The notes beneath the pieces are model-generated. The model did not search any database. It saw only the letters and a program-made list of their open reading frames with translations, and was not told the origin of the DNA. Source: Microbacterium aurantiacum (GTDB taxonomy: Bacteria > Actinomycetota > Actinomycetes > Actinomycetales > Microbacteriaceae). Taken from it: a stretch of DNA of 64,000 nt. Both the position numbers and the translations under genes were made by a program. The number at the start of each line of letters is the position of its first letter. Within the stretch, counting starts at the first letter, position 1. Positions 17,616 through 25,176 of the stretch are shown here, piece by piece. The stretch lies in NCBI RefSeq assembly GCF_002872075.1, contig NZ_PGGU01000009.1, positions 20,720-84,719 of the forward strand, read 5' to 3'.

Positions 17616-17633
17616 ATCCCCCGTCAGGGGGAT
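17616..17633. promoter_or_regulatory. Perfect inverted repeat between 16365 hydrolase and small membrane protein
   Basis: ATCCCCC-GTCA-GGGGGAT has 7-bp arms and begins 3 bp after the hydrolase stop, ending 22 bp before the next -10 at 17656. It could be a short terminator or an operator; a related CCCCT-CGGT-AGGGG sequence lies before the acyltransferase gene at 31533. Confidence 0.45.
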
Positions 17634-17655
17634 GCCGCGCCATGCACAGCCCGCC

Positions 17656-17661
17656 TACGCT
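17656..17661 (+). promoter_or_regulatory. -10 box with leaderless spacing, small membrane protein
   Basis: TACGCT ends 6 nt before the ATG at 17668. Confidence 0.5.
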
Positions 17662-17667
17662 GGACTC

Positions 17668-17949
17668 ATGAAGGACGTCATGGGGTGGTTCTACGTCGCC
17701 GTGGTCGCCGGCATGGGGCCCGGTCTGATCCTGTTCGCCATCGTTCGCGGCCTCTCGAAGAAGTCCGTGGAGGAGAAGTACGACGGCACGGGCGGCGGAT
17801 TCGGCGGCTCCTTCGACGCGATCTGGATGCCGTCCGCCTACGAGGCCGGCATGGAACGCGACCGCCAGACGAAGCGAACGGCTCCCGCGCCTTCTCCGGG
17901 CGATCCTCCGAGCAGGATCGACGGCGGCCGCATCACGCTCGACATCTGA
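17668..17949 (+). CDS. Small single-pass membrane protein, 93 aa
   Basis: After MKDVMG a single hydrophobic helix (WFYVAVVAGMGPGLILFAIV, residues 7-26) is followed by a hydrophilic tail with GGGFGGSFDAIWMPSAYEAG and a Pro-rich end. I do not know its function. The ATG at 17668 is chosen over the upstream start at 17632 because TACGCT lies 6 nt before it. A bidirectional terminator separates it from the L31 gene. Confidence 0.7.
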   Translation: MKDVMGWFYVAVVAGMGPGLILFAIVRGLSKKSVEEKYDGTGGGFGGSFDAIWMPSAYEAGMERDRQTKRTAPAPSPGDPPSRIDGGRITLDI

Positions 17950-17963
17950 CGCCGCACGCGAAG

Positions 17964-17995
17964 AAGGCCCCGTACTCCGGGGAGCACGGGGCCTT
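17964..17995. terminator. Bidirectional terminator between convergent genes
   Basis: AAGGCCCCGT and ACGGGGCCTT form a perfect 10-bp stem with a 12-nt loop that can itself pair (CTCC/GGAG). It lies between the ends of the small membrane protein gene and rpmE2. Confidence 0.8.
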
Positions 17996-18006
17996 CACGG
18001 CGGTCG

Positions 18007-18261
18007 TTACTTGGAGCCGCCGAAGCCCTTGAAGCGCTGGTTGAACTTCTCGACGCGACCGGCCGAGTCCATGATGCGCTGCTTGCCCGTGTAGAACGGG
18101 TGCGAAGCCGAGGAGATCTCGACGTCGATGACGGGGTAGACCACGCCATCGAGCTCGATGGTCTTGTCACCGGACACGGTGGAGCGGGTGAGGAACGTCT
18201 CGCCCGAACCGAGGTCGCGGAACACGACTGCCTGGTAGTCGGGGTGAATGTCAGTCTTCAT
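18007..18261 (-). CDS. rpmE2: Ribosomal protein L31, type B (no zinc ribbon)
   Basis: The 84-residue protein begins [17 protein letters not shown] and contains [28 protein letters not shown], diagnostic of bacterial L31. It lacks the CxxC pairs of the zinc-binding form, so it is the type B paralogue that needs no zinc; in other bacteria this form often replaces the zinc form under zinc limitation. AAGGAA precedes the ATG. A structured leader (18262-18328) precedes the gene and may mediate autoregulation. Confidence 0.96.
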   Translation of the reverse strand: MKTDIHPDYQAVVFRDLGSGETFLTRSTVSGDKTIELDGVVYPVIDVEISSASHPFYTGKQRIMDSAGRVEKFNQRFKGFGGSK

Positions 18262-18328
18262 GGGATTCCTTACTTGGTGCCCTGGATTGTGCCAGGGCGC
18301 GGGAAGTCTGCGGTGCGGAAGCACCAAG
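18262..18328 (-). promoter_or_regulatory. Structured 5' leader of rpmE2, candidate L31 autoregulatory leader
   Basis: Read 5' to 3' on the minus strand, the leader starts with segment A CTTGGTGC (18328-18321), which can pair locally with GCACC (18316-18312, loop TTCC) or distally with segment E GCACCAAG (18280-18273). Between them CCCTGG/CCAGGG (18297-18280) forms another hairpin. Segment E ends 2 nt before AAGGA, so the A:E stem would hide or position the ribosome binding site. A -10 box TAGACT at 18339-18334 puts the transcript start right at segment A. Actinobacterial L31 leaders have been described; whether this matches them is unverified. Confidence 0.55.
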
Positions 18329-18351
18329 GTTCGAGTCTAGCAGACGGCGGA

Positions 18352-19137
18352 TCAGGAGACCGCGCGCGCGGAGTAGCGGCCGTCCTCGCTGCTGAGCGCG
18401 ATCGGCATGCCGAAGGTCTCGCTCAGCGACTCGGCGGTGAGGGTCTCGGCGATGGGCCCGGCGGAGACGACCTGACCGTCGCGAATCAGCATCACATGCG
18501 TGAAGCCGACCGGAATCTCCTCGACGTGGTGCGTGACCATCAGCATCGCGGGCGTGGTCGGCGAGGAGGCGTAGCCGCTGAGCAGGGCCAGCAGCTCCTC
18601 GCGCGACCCCAGGTCGAGCGACGCCGTGGGCTCATCGAGGAGCAGAAGCTCCGGATCGGTCATCACCGCGCGTGCGATCTGCACGCGCTTCTGCTCGCCG
18701 TCGCTCAGCGTGCCGAAGGTGCGGTCGGCGAGATGCTCGAGCCGCCAGTCTCCGAGCACTCGCAGCGCGCGGCGTTCGTCGATGTCCTCGTAGTTCTCGT
18801 TCCAGCGCCCGAGCACCGAGTAGGCGGCGGTGAGGACGGCGTTGAGCACCGTCTCATCGCGGGGCACGCGCTTCGCCATGGCCGAGGAGGCGAAGCCGAT
18901 GCGCGGACGCACCTCGAACACGTCGGTGCGGCCGAGGGTCTCCCCCAGTACCGTCACCGTTCCGGAGGTCGGATGCATGAGAGTGTCGGCCAGCTGCAGC
19001 AGCGTGGTCTTACCAGCCCCGTTCGGTCCGAGGATCACCCATCGCTGATCGTCGGAGACCTGCCAGGTCACGTGATCGATGATGTTGCGCCCTTCGCGGC
19101 GCACGACGACGTCGGTGAATTCCAGAGCGATCGGCAT
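18352..19137 (-). CDS. ABC transporter-type ATPase, stand-alone
   Basis: A single ABC domain of 261 residues: Walker A GPNGAGKTT (about residues 37-45), signature LSDGEQKR, Walker B LLLLDEPTA, and switch histidine in MVTHHVEEIP. No membrane partner is encoded nearby. The sequence resembles the single-domain YlmA/ModF-like ATPases whose role is not established, so transport is not assumed. Its -10 (AGCCTA on the plus strand, 19144-19149) lies 6 nt before the start. Confidence 0.85.
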   Translation of the reverse strand: MPIALEFTDVVVRREGRNIIDHVTWQVSDDQRWVILGPNGAGKTTLLQLADTLMHPTSGTVTVLGETLGRTDVFEVRPRIGFASSAMAKRVPRDETVLNAVLTAAYSVLGRWNENYEDIDERRALRVLGDWRLEHLADRTFGTLSDGEQKRVQIARAVMTDPELLLLDEPTASLDLGSREELLALLSGYASSPTTPAMLMVTHHVEEIPVGFTHVMLIRDGQVVSAGPIAETLTAESLSETFGMPIALSSEDGRYSARAVS

Positions 19138-19143
19138 GCCTCC

Positions 19144-19149
19144 AGCCTA
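19144..19149 (-). promoter_or_regulatory. -10 box with leaderless spacing, ABC ATPase
   Basis: TAGGCT on the minus strand is 6 nt from the ATG at 19137. The intervening GGAGGC could also act as a very close Shine-Dalgarno. Confidence 0.45.
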
Positions 19150-19154
19150 TCGGC

Positions 19155-20339
19155 TCAGGACGAGAGCTCCGCGTAGAGCGCGCGCGTGGTGTCGGCGATC
19201 GCCGCCCAGCTGAAGTCCGCCCTGGCACGCTCGCGCCCGGCTTCGCCGTACGCCTTCGCGCGCTCGGGATCGGAGACGACTTCGGTCAGAACCGCCGCGA
19301 GGTCCGAGATGTAGCGCTCCGGATCGACAGGGGTTCCGGTGCCGTCCTGAACCTGCTCGATCGGCACCAGACGCCCGGTGACGCCGTCTGCGACGACCTC
19401 GGGAATGCCGCCGGTCGCCGTCCCGACGACGGCCGCTCCGCATGCCATCGCCTCGAGGTTGACGATCCCCAGCGGCTCGTACACCGAGGGGCAGACGAAG
19501 GTGGTCGCCGCGGTGAGGATCGCGGAGAGCTGCTCGCGGGGCAGCATCTTCTCGATCCAGATGACGCCGTCGCGGGTCTCCTGCAGCAGCCGGACGCCCT
19601 CCTGCACCTCCGCCATGATCTCCGGAGTGTCCGGCGCGCCGGCGCAGAGGACGAGCTGAACCTCCGGCGGCAGGCGCCGCGCCGCCTGCAGCAGATACGG
19701 CAGGCCCTTCTGACGGGTGATGCGTCCGACGAAGACCACCGAAGGGCGATTCGCATCCATGCCCACGCTCTGCAGGAATTCGGCATCCTGAACGGGATGC
19801 CAGCGCTCGACGTCGATGCCGTTGTGGATCACGCGCACCCGGGCCGGATCCACGTTCGGGTAGCTGCGCAGGATGTCGGCCCGCATGCCCGCACTCACCG
19901 CGATCACCGCAGCCGCATTCTCGTACGCCAGCTTCTCGATGCCGCTGGACACGGCATAGCCGCCACCGAGCTGCTCCGCCTTCCAGGGCCGGAGCGGCTC
20001 CAGGCTGTGAGCCGTCAGCACGTGCGGGATGCCGTGCAGCTGAGATGCCAGGTGGCCGGCGAAGTTCGCGTACCAGGTGTGACTGTGCACGACATCAGCA
20101 CCGCTGATCGCCGAGACGATCTCGAGATCGGTGCCGATGGTCTGCAAAGCGGCATTCGCATCCGTCAGTCCCACAGGCGTTCGATAGGAATACGTGTCCG
20201 GCTCGTCACGCGGCTCGCCGAAGGCGCGGACCCGCACTTCGATGCTCTCGCGCAGCGCTGAGACGAGCTCCGCGACGTGCACCCCGGCACCGCCGTATAT
20301 CGCCGGCGGATACTCCTTGGTGATCATCTCAACTCGCAT
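19155..20339 (-). CDS. glgA: Glycogen synthase, actinobacterial GT4 type
   Basis: The 394-residue glycosyltransferase starts MRVEMITKEYPPAIYGGAGVHV and has the GT4 features VHSHTWYANFAGHL, FVGRITRQKGLPYLLQAA and the C-terminal E-x7-E region SVYEPLGIVNLEAMACG. This type, as in Corynebacterium GlgA and mycobacterial GlgM, uses ADP-glucose to elongate glucan or to make maltose-1-phosphate, so the exact acceptor cannot be told from sequence. It is divergent from glgC, the source of ADP-glucose, with only 46 bp between them. Confidence 0.93.
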   Translation of the reverse strand: MRVEMITKEYPPAIYGGAGVHVAELVSALRESIEVRVRAFGEPRDEPDTYSYRTPVGLTDANAALQTIGTDLEIVSAISGADVVHSHTWYANFAGHLASQLHGIPHVLTAHSLEPLRPWKAEQLGGGYAVSSGIEKLAYENAAAVIAVSAGMRADILRSYPNVDPARVRVIHNGIDVERWHPVQDAEFLQSVGMDANRPSVVFVGRITRQKGLPYLLQAARRLPPEVQLVLCAGAPDTPEIMAEVQEGVRLLQETRDGVIWIEKMLPREQLSAILTAATTFVCPSVYEPLGIVNLEAMACGAAVVGTATGGIPEVVADGVTGRLVPIEQVQDGTGTPVDPERYISDLAAVLTEVVSDPERAKAYGEAGRERARADFSWAAIADTTRALYAELSS

Positions 20340-20345
20340 GTTCGA

Positions 20346-20379
20346 ACGCTAGTACACGACGGGTTTCGCCCTCTAGGGT
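20346..20379. promoter_or_regulatory. Divergent leaderless promoters of glgA and glgC
   Basis: In the 46-bp gap, TAGCGT on the minus strand (20351-20346) is 6 nt from the glgA ATG, and TAGGGT on the plus strand (20374-20379) is 6 nt from the glgC ATG. Each -35 region must lie in or beside the other promoter, so the two should compete for polymerase. Confidence 0.6.
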
Positions 20380-20385
20380 GGAGCC

Positions 20386-21630
20386 ATGTCCGCTCCAAAG
20401 AAGGTCTTCGGGATCATCCTCGCCGGTGGCGAGGGCAAGCGCCTCATGCCACTGACGGCCGATCGCGCCAAGCCGGCCGTTCCGTTCGGCGGACAGTACC
20501 GGTTGATCGATTTCGCGATCTCGAATCTCATAAACTCCGGGCTGCGCCAGGTCGTCGTGCTCACGCAGTACAAGTCCCACAGCCTCGACCGTCATATCTC
20601 GCAGACGTGGCGGATGTCCGCCCTCCTGGACTCGTATGTGGCCTCGGTGCCGGCACAGCAGCGACTCGGGAAGCGCTGGTTCTCGGGATCGGCTGATGCG
20701 ATTCTTCAGAGCCTCAATCTCATCAGCGACGAGAAGCCCGACATCGTGGTCGTGATCGGCGCCGACCACGTGTACCGGATGGATTTCCGTCAGATGCTCG
20801 ACGCGCACATCGAATCGGGTGCGAAGGCGACGGTCGCCGGCATCCGGCAGCCGCTCGCCATGGCGAACCAGTTCGGCGTGATCGACACCGACCCCGAGGA
20901 TGCGGGGCGCATCAAGCGGTTCCTCGAGAAGCCCTCGGATGCCGAGGGTCTTCCGGACTCGCCGCACGAGGTGCTCGCATCGATGGGAAACTACATCTTC
21001 GACGCCGATGCGCTCATCGAGGCCGTCGAGGTCGACGGCGAATCGCCGACGTCCGGTCACGACATGGGCGGCGACATCGTCCCCTACTTCGTGGACCGAG
21101 GCGAAGCCGGGTTCTACGACATGAAGCAGAACGACGTTCCCGGTTCCTCGCCGCGTGATCGCTCCTACTGGCGCGACGTGGGCACCATCGATTCGTTCTT
21201 CGACGCCCATATGGATCTGATCTCCACGCTGCCGATCTTCAACCTCTACAACATGGACTGGCCGATCCACTCGCAGGCGGTCAACTCACCGCCGGCGAAG
21301 TTCGTCCGCGACTCCGTGGGGCGCATCGGCAACGCGATCGATTCGATCGTGTCGCTCGGGTCGGTGCTCTCCGGCACTCACCTCGAGCGCAGTGTCGTCG
21401 GGCCGTGGACCCTCGCCGGCGGAGGGTCGACCATCACCGACTCCGTCGTCTTCGATCACGTGCGGGTCGGGTCGGGATCGCGGGTGCACAGGGCGATCCT
21501 CGACAAGAACGTCGTGCTCGCCGACGGTGCGACCGTCGGCGTGGATCGCGAGCGGGATCTGGCTCGAGGGTTCACGATCACCGATTCCGGGATCACCGTG
21601 GTGGGCAAGGGCGTCTTCATCGAACGCTGA
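20386..21630 (+). CDS. glgC: Glucose-1-phosphate adenylyltransferase (ADP-glucose pyrophosphorylase)
   Basis: GlgC makes ADP-glucose from ATP and glucose-1-phosphate, the committed step of bacterial glycogen synthesis. The 414-residue protein has the N-terminal nucleotidyltransferase signature [26 protein letters not shown] with catalytic lysine and arginine residues, GADHVYRMD, and a C-terminal left-handed beta-helix (from [20 protein letters not shown]). Start at the ATG 6 nt after the -10. Confidence 0.97.
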   Translation: MSAPKKVFGIILAGGEGKRLMPLTADRAKPAVPFGGQYRLIDFAISNLINSGLRQVVVLTQYKSHSLDRHISQTWRMSALLDSYVASVPAQQRLGKRWFSGSADAILQSLNLISDEKPDIVVVIGADHVYRMDFRQMLDAHIESGAKATVAGIRQPLAMANQFGVIDTDPEDAGRIKRFLEKPSDAEGLPDSPHEVLASMGNYIFDADALIEAVEVDGESPTSGHDMGGDIVPYFVDRGEAGFYDMKQNDVPGSSPRDRSYWRDVGTIDSFFDAHMDLISTLPIFNLYNMDWPIHSQAVNSPPAKFVRDSVGRIGNAIDSIVSLGSVLSGTHLERSVVGPWTLAGGGSTITDSVVFDHVRVGSGSRVHRAILDKNVVLADGATVGVDRERDLARGFTITDSGITVVGKGVFIER

Positions 21631-21648
21631 GCCGGGTTCCGTTGCCGC

Positions 21649-21654
21649 TACGCT
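21649..21654 (+). promoter_or_regulatory. -10 box with leaderless spacing, serB
   Basis: TACGCT ends 7 nt before the GTG at 21662. Confidence 0.45.
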
Positions 21655-21661
21655 CGATCGG

Positions 21662-22297
21662 GTGACCTCCGCGCGCTTCCTCGTCGTCCTCGATGCCGAT
21701 TCCACCCTCATCCGCAACGAGGTGATCGAGCTCCTCGCCGATGAGGCTGGCCGCGGGGCCGAGGTGCAGGCGGCGACCGAAGCCGCGATGCGCGGTGAGG
21801 TCGACTTCGCCGAGAGCCTGAGGTCCCGGGTCTCGGCACTCCGCGGGGTTCCCGTCGAGGCGTTCGCGCGCGTGCTCACGCGCATCGAGCCGACACCCGG
21901 GGTACGCGAACTGACCGCGGCCGTGCACGAGCGCGGCGGCGTGGTCGGCGTCGTGTCGGGCGGATTCCACGAGATCCTCGATCACGTCGCGCCGTCGCTC
22001 GGCGTGGACCGCTGGCGCGCGAACCGGTTGGGTGTCGCCGATGGCGCGCTGACGGGCATGGTCGACGGCGACATCGTGGATGCAGCGGTCAAGGCCACCG
22101 CGCTGCAGGAATGGGCTGCGGAGCTGGGTGTCGCGCCACACGCAACGGTGGCCATCGGCGACGGGGCGAACGACCTGCAGATGATGGCCGTCGCGGGCCT
22201 GGGTATCGCCTTCAACGCGAAGCCGGCAGTTCGCGCAGCCGCCAACCTGGTCATCCGGGACCAGGACCTCTCCGAGATCATCTCGCTCCTGCCTTAG
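21662..22297 (+). CDS. serB: Phosphoserine phosphatase
   Basis: This HAD-superfamily enzyme removes phosphate from phosphoserine in the last step of serine synthesis. Motif I is VLDADSTLI (nucleophile first Asp of DADST), motif II lies in VVSGGFHEIL, and motif III/IV is AIGDGANDLQMM. The upstream frame is open to 21392 inside glgC, but GTG at 21662 starts right before motif I, as in the SerB catalytic domain, and follows TACGCT by 7 nt. At 211 residues it lacks the N-terminal ACT domains seen in some SerB proteins. Confidence 0.92.
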   Translation: MTSARFLVVLDADSTLIRNEVIELLADEAGRGAEVQAATEAAMRGEVDFAESLRSRVSALRGVPVEAFARVLTRIEPTPGVRELTAAVHERGGVVGVVSGGFHEILDHVAPSLGVDRWRANRLGVADGALTGMVDGDIVDAAVKATALQEWAAELGVAPHATVAIGDGANDLQMMAVAGLGIAFNAKPAVRAAANLVIRDQDLSEIISLLP

Positions 22298-22317
22298 CGG
22301 ATGTCCGAACCTCAGGG

Positions 22318-22323
22318 TAGCGT
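22318..22323 (+). promoter_or_regulatory. -10 box with leaderless spacing, alpha/beta hydrolase
   Basis: TAGCGT ends 7 nt before the ATG at 22331. Confidence 0.45.
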
Positions 22324-22330
22324 CGCGGCC

Positions 22331-23026
22331 ATGAACCTCATCCTCATCCCCGGTCTCTGGCTCGACGCATCCAGCTGGAACGACGTCATCCCCGATCTCG
22401 AGCGTGCGGGCCACCGCGTGCATGCGCTCACGATGCCGGGTCTCGGAGCACCCGCATCCGAGTCTGCCGACATCGGGATCCGCGATTGGGTGGAGACAGC
22501 GGTCGGCGCGATCGACGGCGTGACCGGTCCGGTCGTCGTCGTGGGCCACAGCGGGGGCGGCAACGTCGCCTGGGGCGCCGTCGATGCCCGACCGGAGCGA
22601 GTCGCACGGGTCGTGTTCGTCGACACGGTGCCGCCACCGGCGGGCTCTGGCATCAGCGAGTTCGAGGTCGTCGACGGTGTCATCCCGTTCCCGGGCTGGG
22701 ACTTCTTCCCGGACGAGGATGTCGAGGACCTCGACGAGGCGACCCGCGCGCGTACCGCTCCCCTGACCCGGAGCGTGCCGGCGCGTGTGCCGACCGATCC
22801 GATCGAACTCGGCAACCCGTCGCGTTTCACCGTGCCGGTGACGCTGCTCATGGGCAGCCTCGATCGGGAGACCCTGGAGTCGGAGCTCGACAACTGGGGG
22901 CCGTACGGCGAAGAGTTCCGTGCCATCGAGAGCGCAGATGTCGTGCGCATCGATTCCGGCCACTGGCCTCAGTTCTCGACGCCCGAGCGGCTCGCCCGGC
23001 TGATCATCGCTGCGCTTGCCGGCTGA
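22331..23026 (+). CDS. Alpha/beta hydrolase, 231 aa
   Basis: The short N-terminus MNLILIPGLWLDASSWNDVIPDL, the nucleophile elbow VVVGHSGGGNVAWGA and the late histidine in IDSGHWPQFSTPERLA fit a small single-domain alpha/beta hydrolase of the esterase or haloperoxidase-like group. There is no signal peptide or lid domain of note. Substrate cannot be predicted. The ATG at 22331 is chosen over 22301 because it lies 7 nt after TAGCGT. Confidence 0.85.
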   Translation: MNLILIPGLWLDASSWNDVIPDLERAGHRVHALTMPGLGAPASESADIGIRDWVETAVGAIDGVTGPVVVVGHSGGGNVAWGAVDARPERVARVVFVDTVPPPAGSGISEFEVVDGVIPFPGWDFFPDEDVEDLDEATRARTAPLTRSVPARVPTDPIELGNPSRFTVPVTLLMGSLDRETLESELDNWGPYGEEFRAIESADVVRIDSGHWPQFSTPERLARLIIAALAG

Positions 23027-23062
23027 GTCGCTCTGTGCCGGCCCTGCGGGATGACCCTGGGC

Positions 23063-23773
23063 TCAGTGGCCCATCCCGAGGCCGCCGTCCACCGGGATGA
23101 CCGCACCCGAGATGTAACCGGCGTCGTCGCCTGCGAGCCATGTGACGACGCCGGCCACCTCATCCGGTGTCGCGAAGCGGCCGGCCGGAATGCTCGCCTT
23201 GTACTGCTTCTGCGTCTCCTCCGGGAGCTCCGCTGTCATGTCCGTCTCGATGAATCCCGGCGCCACGACGTTGGCCGTGATTCCTCGGCCACCGAGCTCG
23301 CGGGTGAGCGAGCGGGCGAAGCCCACGAGAGCGCTCTTCGAGGCGGAGTAGTTCACCTGACCGGCGGAGCCGTAGAGCCCCACGACGCTGGAGATCAGGA
23401 TGACCCGGCCGAAGCGCGCGCGGAGCATCCCCTTGGATGCGCGCTTGACGACGCGGAACGTGCCGCCGAGGTTCGTCGCCACGACGCTGTCGAAGTCGTC
23501 CTCGCTCATCCGCAGCAGGAGTGTGTCCTTGGTGATCCCGGCGTTCGCCACGACGATCTCCACCGGCCCCAGCTTCTGCTCGACCTCGGTGAACGCGGCA
23601 TCGAGGGCGGCGGCATCCGTGACGTCCGCCCGCACCGTGAGCGTGCCCTCCGGACCCTCGCCGCTGCGTGCCGTGACGGCGACGCGGTATCCGTCGCGTA
23701 CGAATCGCTCGGCGATCGCCCGGCCGATGCCGCGGTTGCCTCCGGTGACGAGGACGACGCGCTGAGCACTCAT
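23063..23773 (-). CDS. fabG: Short-chain dehydrogenase, FabG-like 3-oxoacyl-ACP reductase
   Basis: The 236-residue SDR shows the cofactor motif VTGGNRGIG, the NAG motif VVANAGITKD, catalytic Ser and YxxxK in ILISSVVGLYGSAGQVNYSASK, and the C-terminal AGYISGAVIPVDGGLGMGH typical of FabG/MabA. It probably reduces 3-oxoacyl-ACP with NADPH in FAS II, and no other fabG lies within the fab operon here. SDRs are numerous, so a different substrate is possible. The ATG at 23773 is preferred to that at 23821 because it starts just before the Rossmann strand. Confidence 0.88.
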   Translation of the reverse strand: MSAQRVVLVTGGNRGIGRAIAERFVRDGYRVAVTARSGEGPEGTLTVRADVTDAAALDAAFTEVEQKLGPVEIVVANAGITKDTLLLRMSEDDFDSVVATNLGGTFRVVKRASKGMLRARFGRVILISSVVGLYGSAGQVNYSASKSALVGFARSLTRELGGRGITANVVAPGFIETDMTAELPEETQKQYKASIPAGRFATPDEVAGVVTWLAGDDAGYISGAVIPVDGGLGMGH

Positions 23774-23913
23774 GTTCCCACTCCTGATCTGGCTGCAGCT
23801 TCGGGGCGGCCGAGCCGACATCGATCCTACCGAGGATGGCCCCGTGATCGTCTGCGCGACGTTTGACAGATCCCCGCGCTGCTGAAACGCTGTGCAGGAC
23901 GAAAGGCATCAGC

Positions 23914-24564
23914 GTGAGCGACAACAGCATCCCCACTCCGCCCGCGGAGGATCCGTCCCTGACGCCACCCCCGGCGGCTCCGGCAGCCCCCGCGCCCGCG
24001 TGGGCGGTTGCCCCGCCCGCTCCGGTGCCTCCGGTCGCTCAGCCGGCGCAGCCTGCCCAGGCTCCCTCCTACCCAGCGCCTCCGACACAGGCGTACCCCG
24101 GGGCCGCGCCGTCGTACCCCCAGACGCCGCAGGCGTACCCAGGGGCGGCGCCTTCGTATCCCACGGCGCCCGCGTACCCGGGCGCACAGCAGGGCTACGC
24201 CGCGCCCCCAGCCGCTCCGCAGTCGAACGGCTACCCCGTGTACGGAACGCCGGCGCCCGCCACGTACGCGCCGACCCGTCCGACGAGCGGACTCGCGGTC
24301 GCCTCGCTGGTGTGCGGCCTGGCCGGTCTCATCCTGAGCTGGTTGTTCGTGCCGATCCTCGCCTCCGTGGCCGCAGTGATCACCGGGCACATGGCACTGG
24401 GCCAGACCAAGAAGAACCCGGCACTCGCCGGGCGCGGCATGGCATTCGCCGGGATCATCCTCGGATACGTGGTGCTCGCGTTCGTCGTCCTGTCCATCGC
24501 GATCTCACTGATCAGCGTGCTGTTCTTCGGGGCGTTCTCACTGCCGTTCCTCTTCAACTCCTAG
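23914..24564 (+). CDS. DUF4190 membrane protein with Pro-rich N-terminus
   Basis: About 125 N-terminal residues are rich in Pro, Ala, Tyr and Gln, with a repeated AYPGAAPSYP unit at least twice. Then follow two hydrophobic helices (GLAVASLVCGLAGLILSWLF and MAFAGIILGYVVLAFVVLSI) separated by GHMALGQTKKNPALAGRG, the DUF4190 signature. The family is common in actinobacteria and of unknown function; the low-complexity tail should face the cytoplasm. GTG at 23914 follows GAAAGG by 8 nt. Confidence 0.85.
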   Translation: MSDNSIPTPPAEDPSLTPPPAAPAAPAPAWAVAPPAPVPPVAQPAQPAQAPSYPAPPTQAYPGAAPSYPQTPQAYPGAAPSYPTAPAYPGAQQGYAAPPAAPQSNGYPVYGTPAPATYAPTRPTSGLAVASLVCGLAGLILSWLFVPILASVAAVITGHMALGQTKKNPALAGRGMAFAGIILGYVVLAFVVLSIAISLISVLFFGAFSLPFLFNS

Positions 24565-24622
24565 GGCCCTCGCCGAGCCCTCAGCCCGCCGCGCGGACGC
24601 TCCTCGTTCGCTCGGACGGGCG

Positions 24623-24628
24623 TAGGCT
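24623..24628 (+). promoter_or_regulatory. -10 box close to the DUF3099 start
   Basis: TAGGCT ends 9 nt before the GTG at 24638; a leader would be at most a few bases. Confidence 0.35.
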
Positions 24629-24637
24629 GGAGTCATC

Positions 24638-24985
24638 GTGAAGGCCGCACGCCATGCCCCAGCTGTCACCTCCCTGCCGATCGCTCCGCAGGATGAGGTC
24701 GCTCACCGTGTCCGCCGGTACGCGCTCACGATGTCGATCAGGATCGCCTGTTTCGCACTGATGGTGCTGGTGCAGCCGTACGGCTGGTACACCTGGGTCT
24801 TCGCGATCGCCGCGGCTGTGCTCCCCTACATCGCCGTCGTGTTCGCGAACGCCGGCAGCGACAGCACCGAGACGCAGGCGGAGTCGCCCGTGCAGCAGTT
24901 GGAGGCCACGACGGTCGACCCGGTGATCCCCACGGCGGAACCGCGGATCGTGACGATCCGAGAGACCCGTGAGGATCAGCCATGA
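24638..24985 (+). CDS. DUF3099 membrane protein, 115 aa
   Basis: Two closely spaced hydrophobic helices (IRIACFALMVLVQPYGWYTW and VFAIAAAVLPYIAVVFANAG) are the core of the actinobacterial DUF3099 family, whose function is unknown. A hydrophilic tail follows. The stop overlaps the next ATG by 4 bp, and that gene overlaps the SURF1 gene by 4 bp, so the three form one translationally coupled unit; this hints at a link to respiratory-chain assembly, by context only. Confidence 0.85.
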   Translation: MKAARHAPAVTSLPIAPQDEVAHRVRRYALTMSIRIACFALMVLVQPYGWYTWVFAIAAAVLPYIAVVFANAGSDSTETQAESPVQQLEATTVDPVIPTAEPRIVTIRETREDQP

Positions 24986-25176
24986 CTGCTCCGGAGTGCT
25001 CGCGCGCCGGTTGCCGGGCCGCCGCGTCGCATCAGGTGGTGTGGCGGAATCCTCGTATCCACGCGGCCGACCGGGAGAAGATCTGGCTCGCCTGCGATGA
25101 GCACGTCGTCTTCCTGCGCGACTACCTGGCCGCTCGGGACTTCCCGGTGACCGTGCGCGACGGCGTGCCCGCATGA
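24982..25176 (+). CDS. Small conserved Cys/His protein, 64 aa
   Basis: The sequence holds CSRAGC near the N-terminus and LACDEH near the middle, spacing that could hold a zinc ion. There is no membrane segment. I cannot name the family with certainty; homologues are common beside SURF1 in actinobacteria as far as I recall. The gene overlaps both neighbours by 4 bp (ATGA and the TGA of the end with ATG of SURF1), strong evidence that it is real. Confidence 0.75.
   Translation: MTAPECSRAGCRAAASHQVVWRNPRIHAADREKIWLACDEHVVFLRDYLAARDFPVTVRDGVPA

Noticed and set aside
23960..24230. Repeat array, CRISPR-like
   Set aside because: The repeats are codons for a Pro/Tyr/Ala-rich protein segment (AYPGAAPSYP), with no spacer structure.
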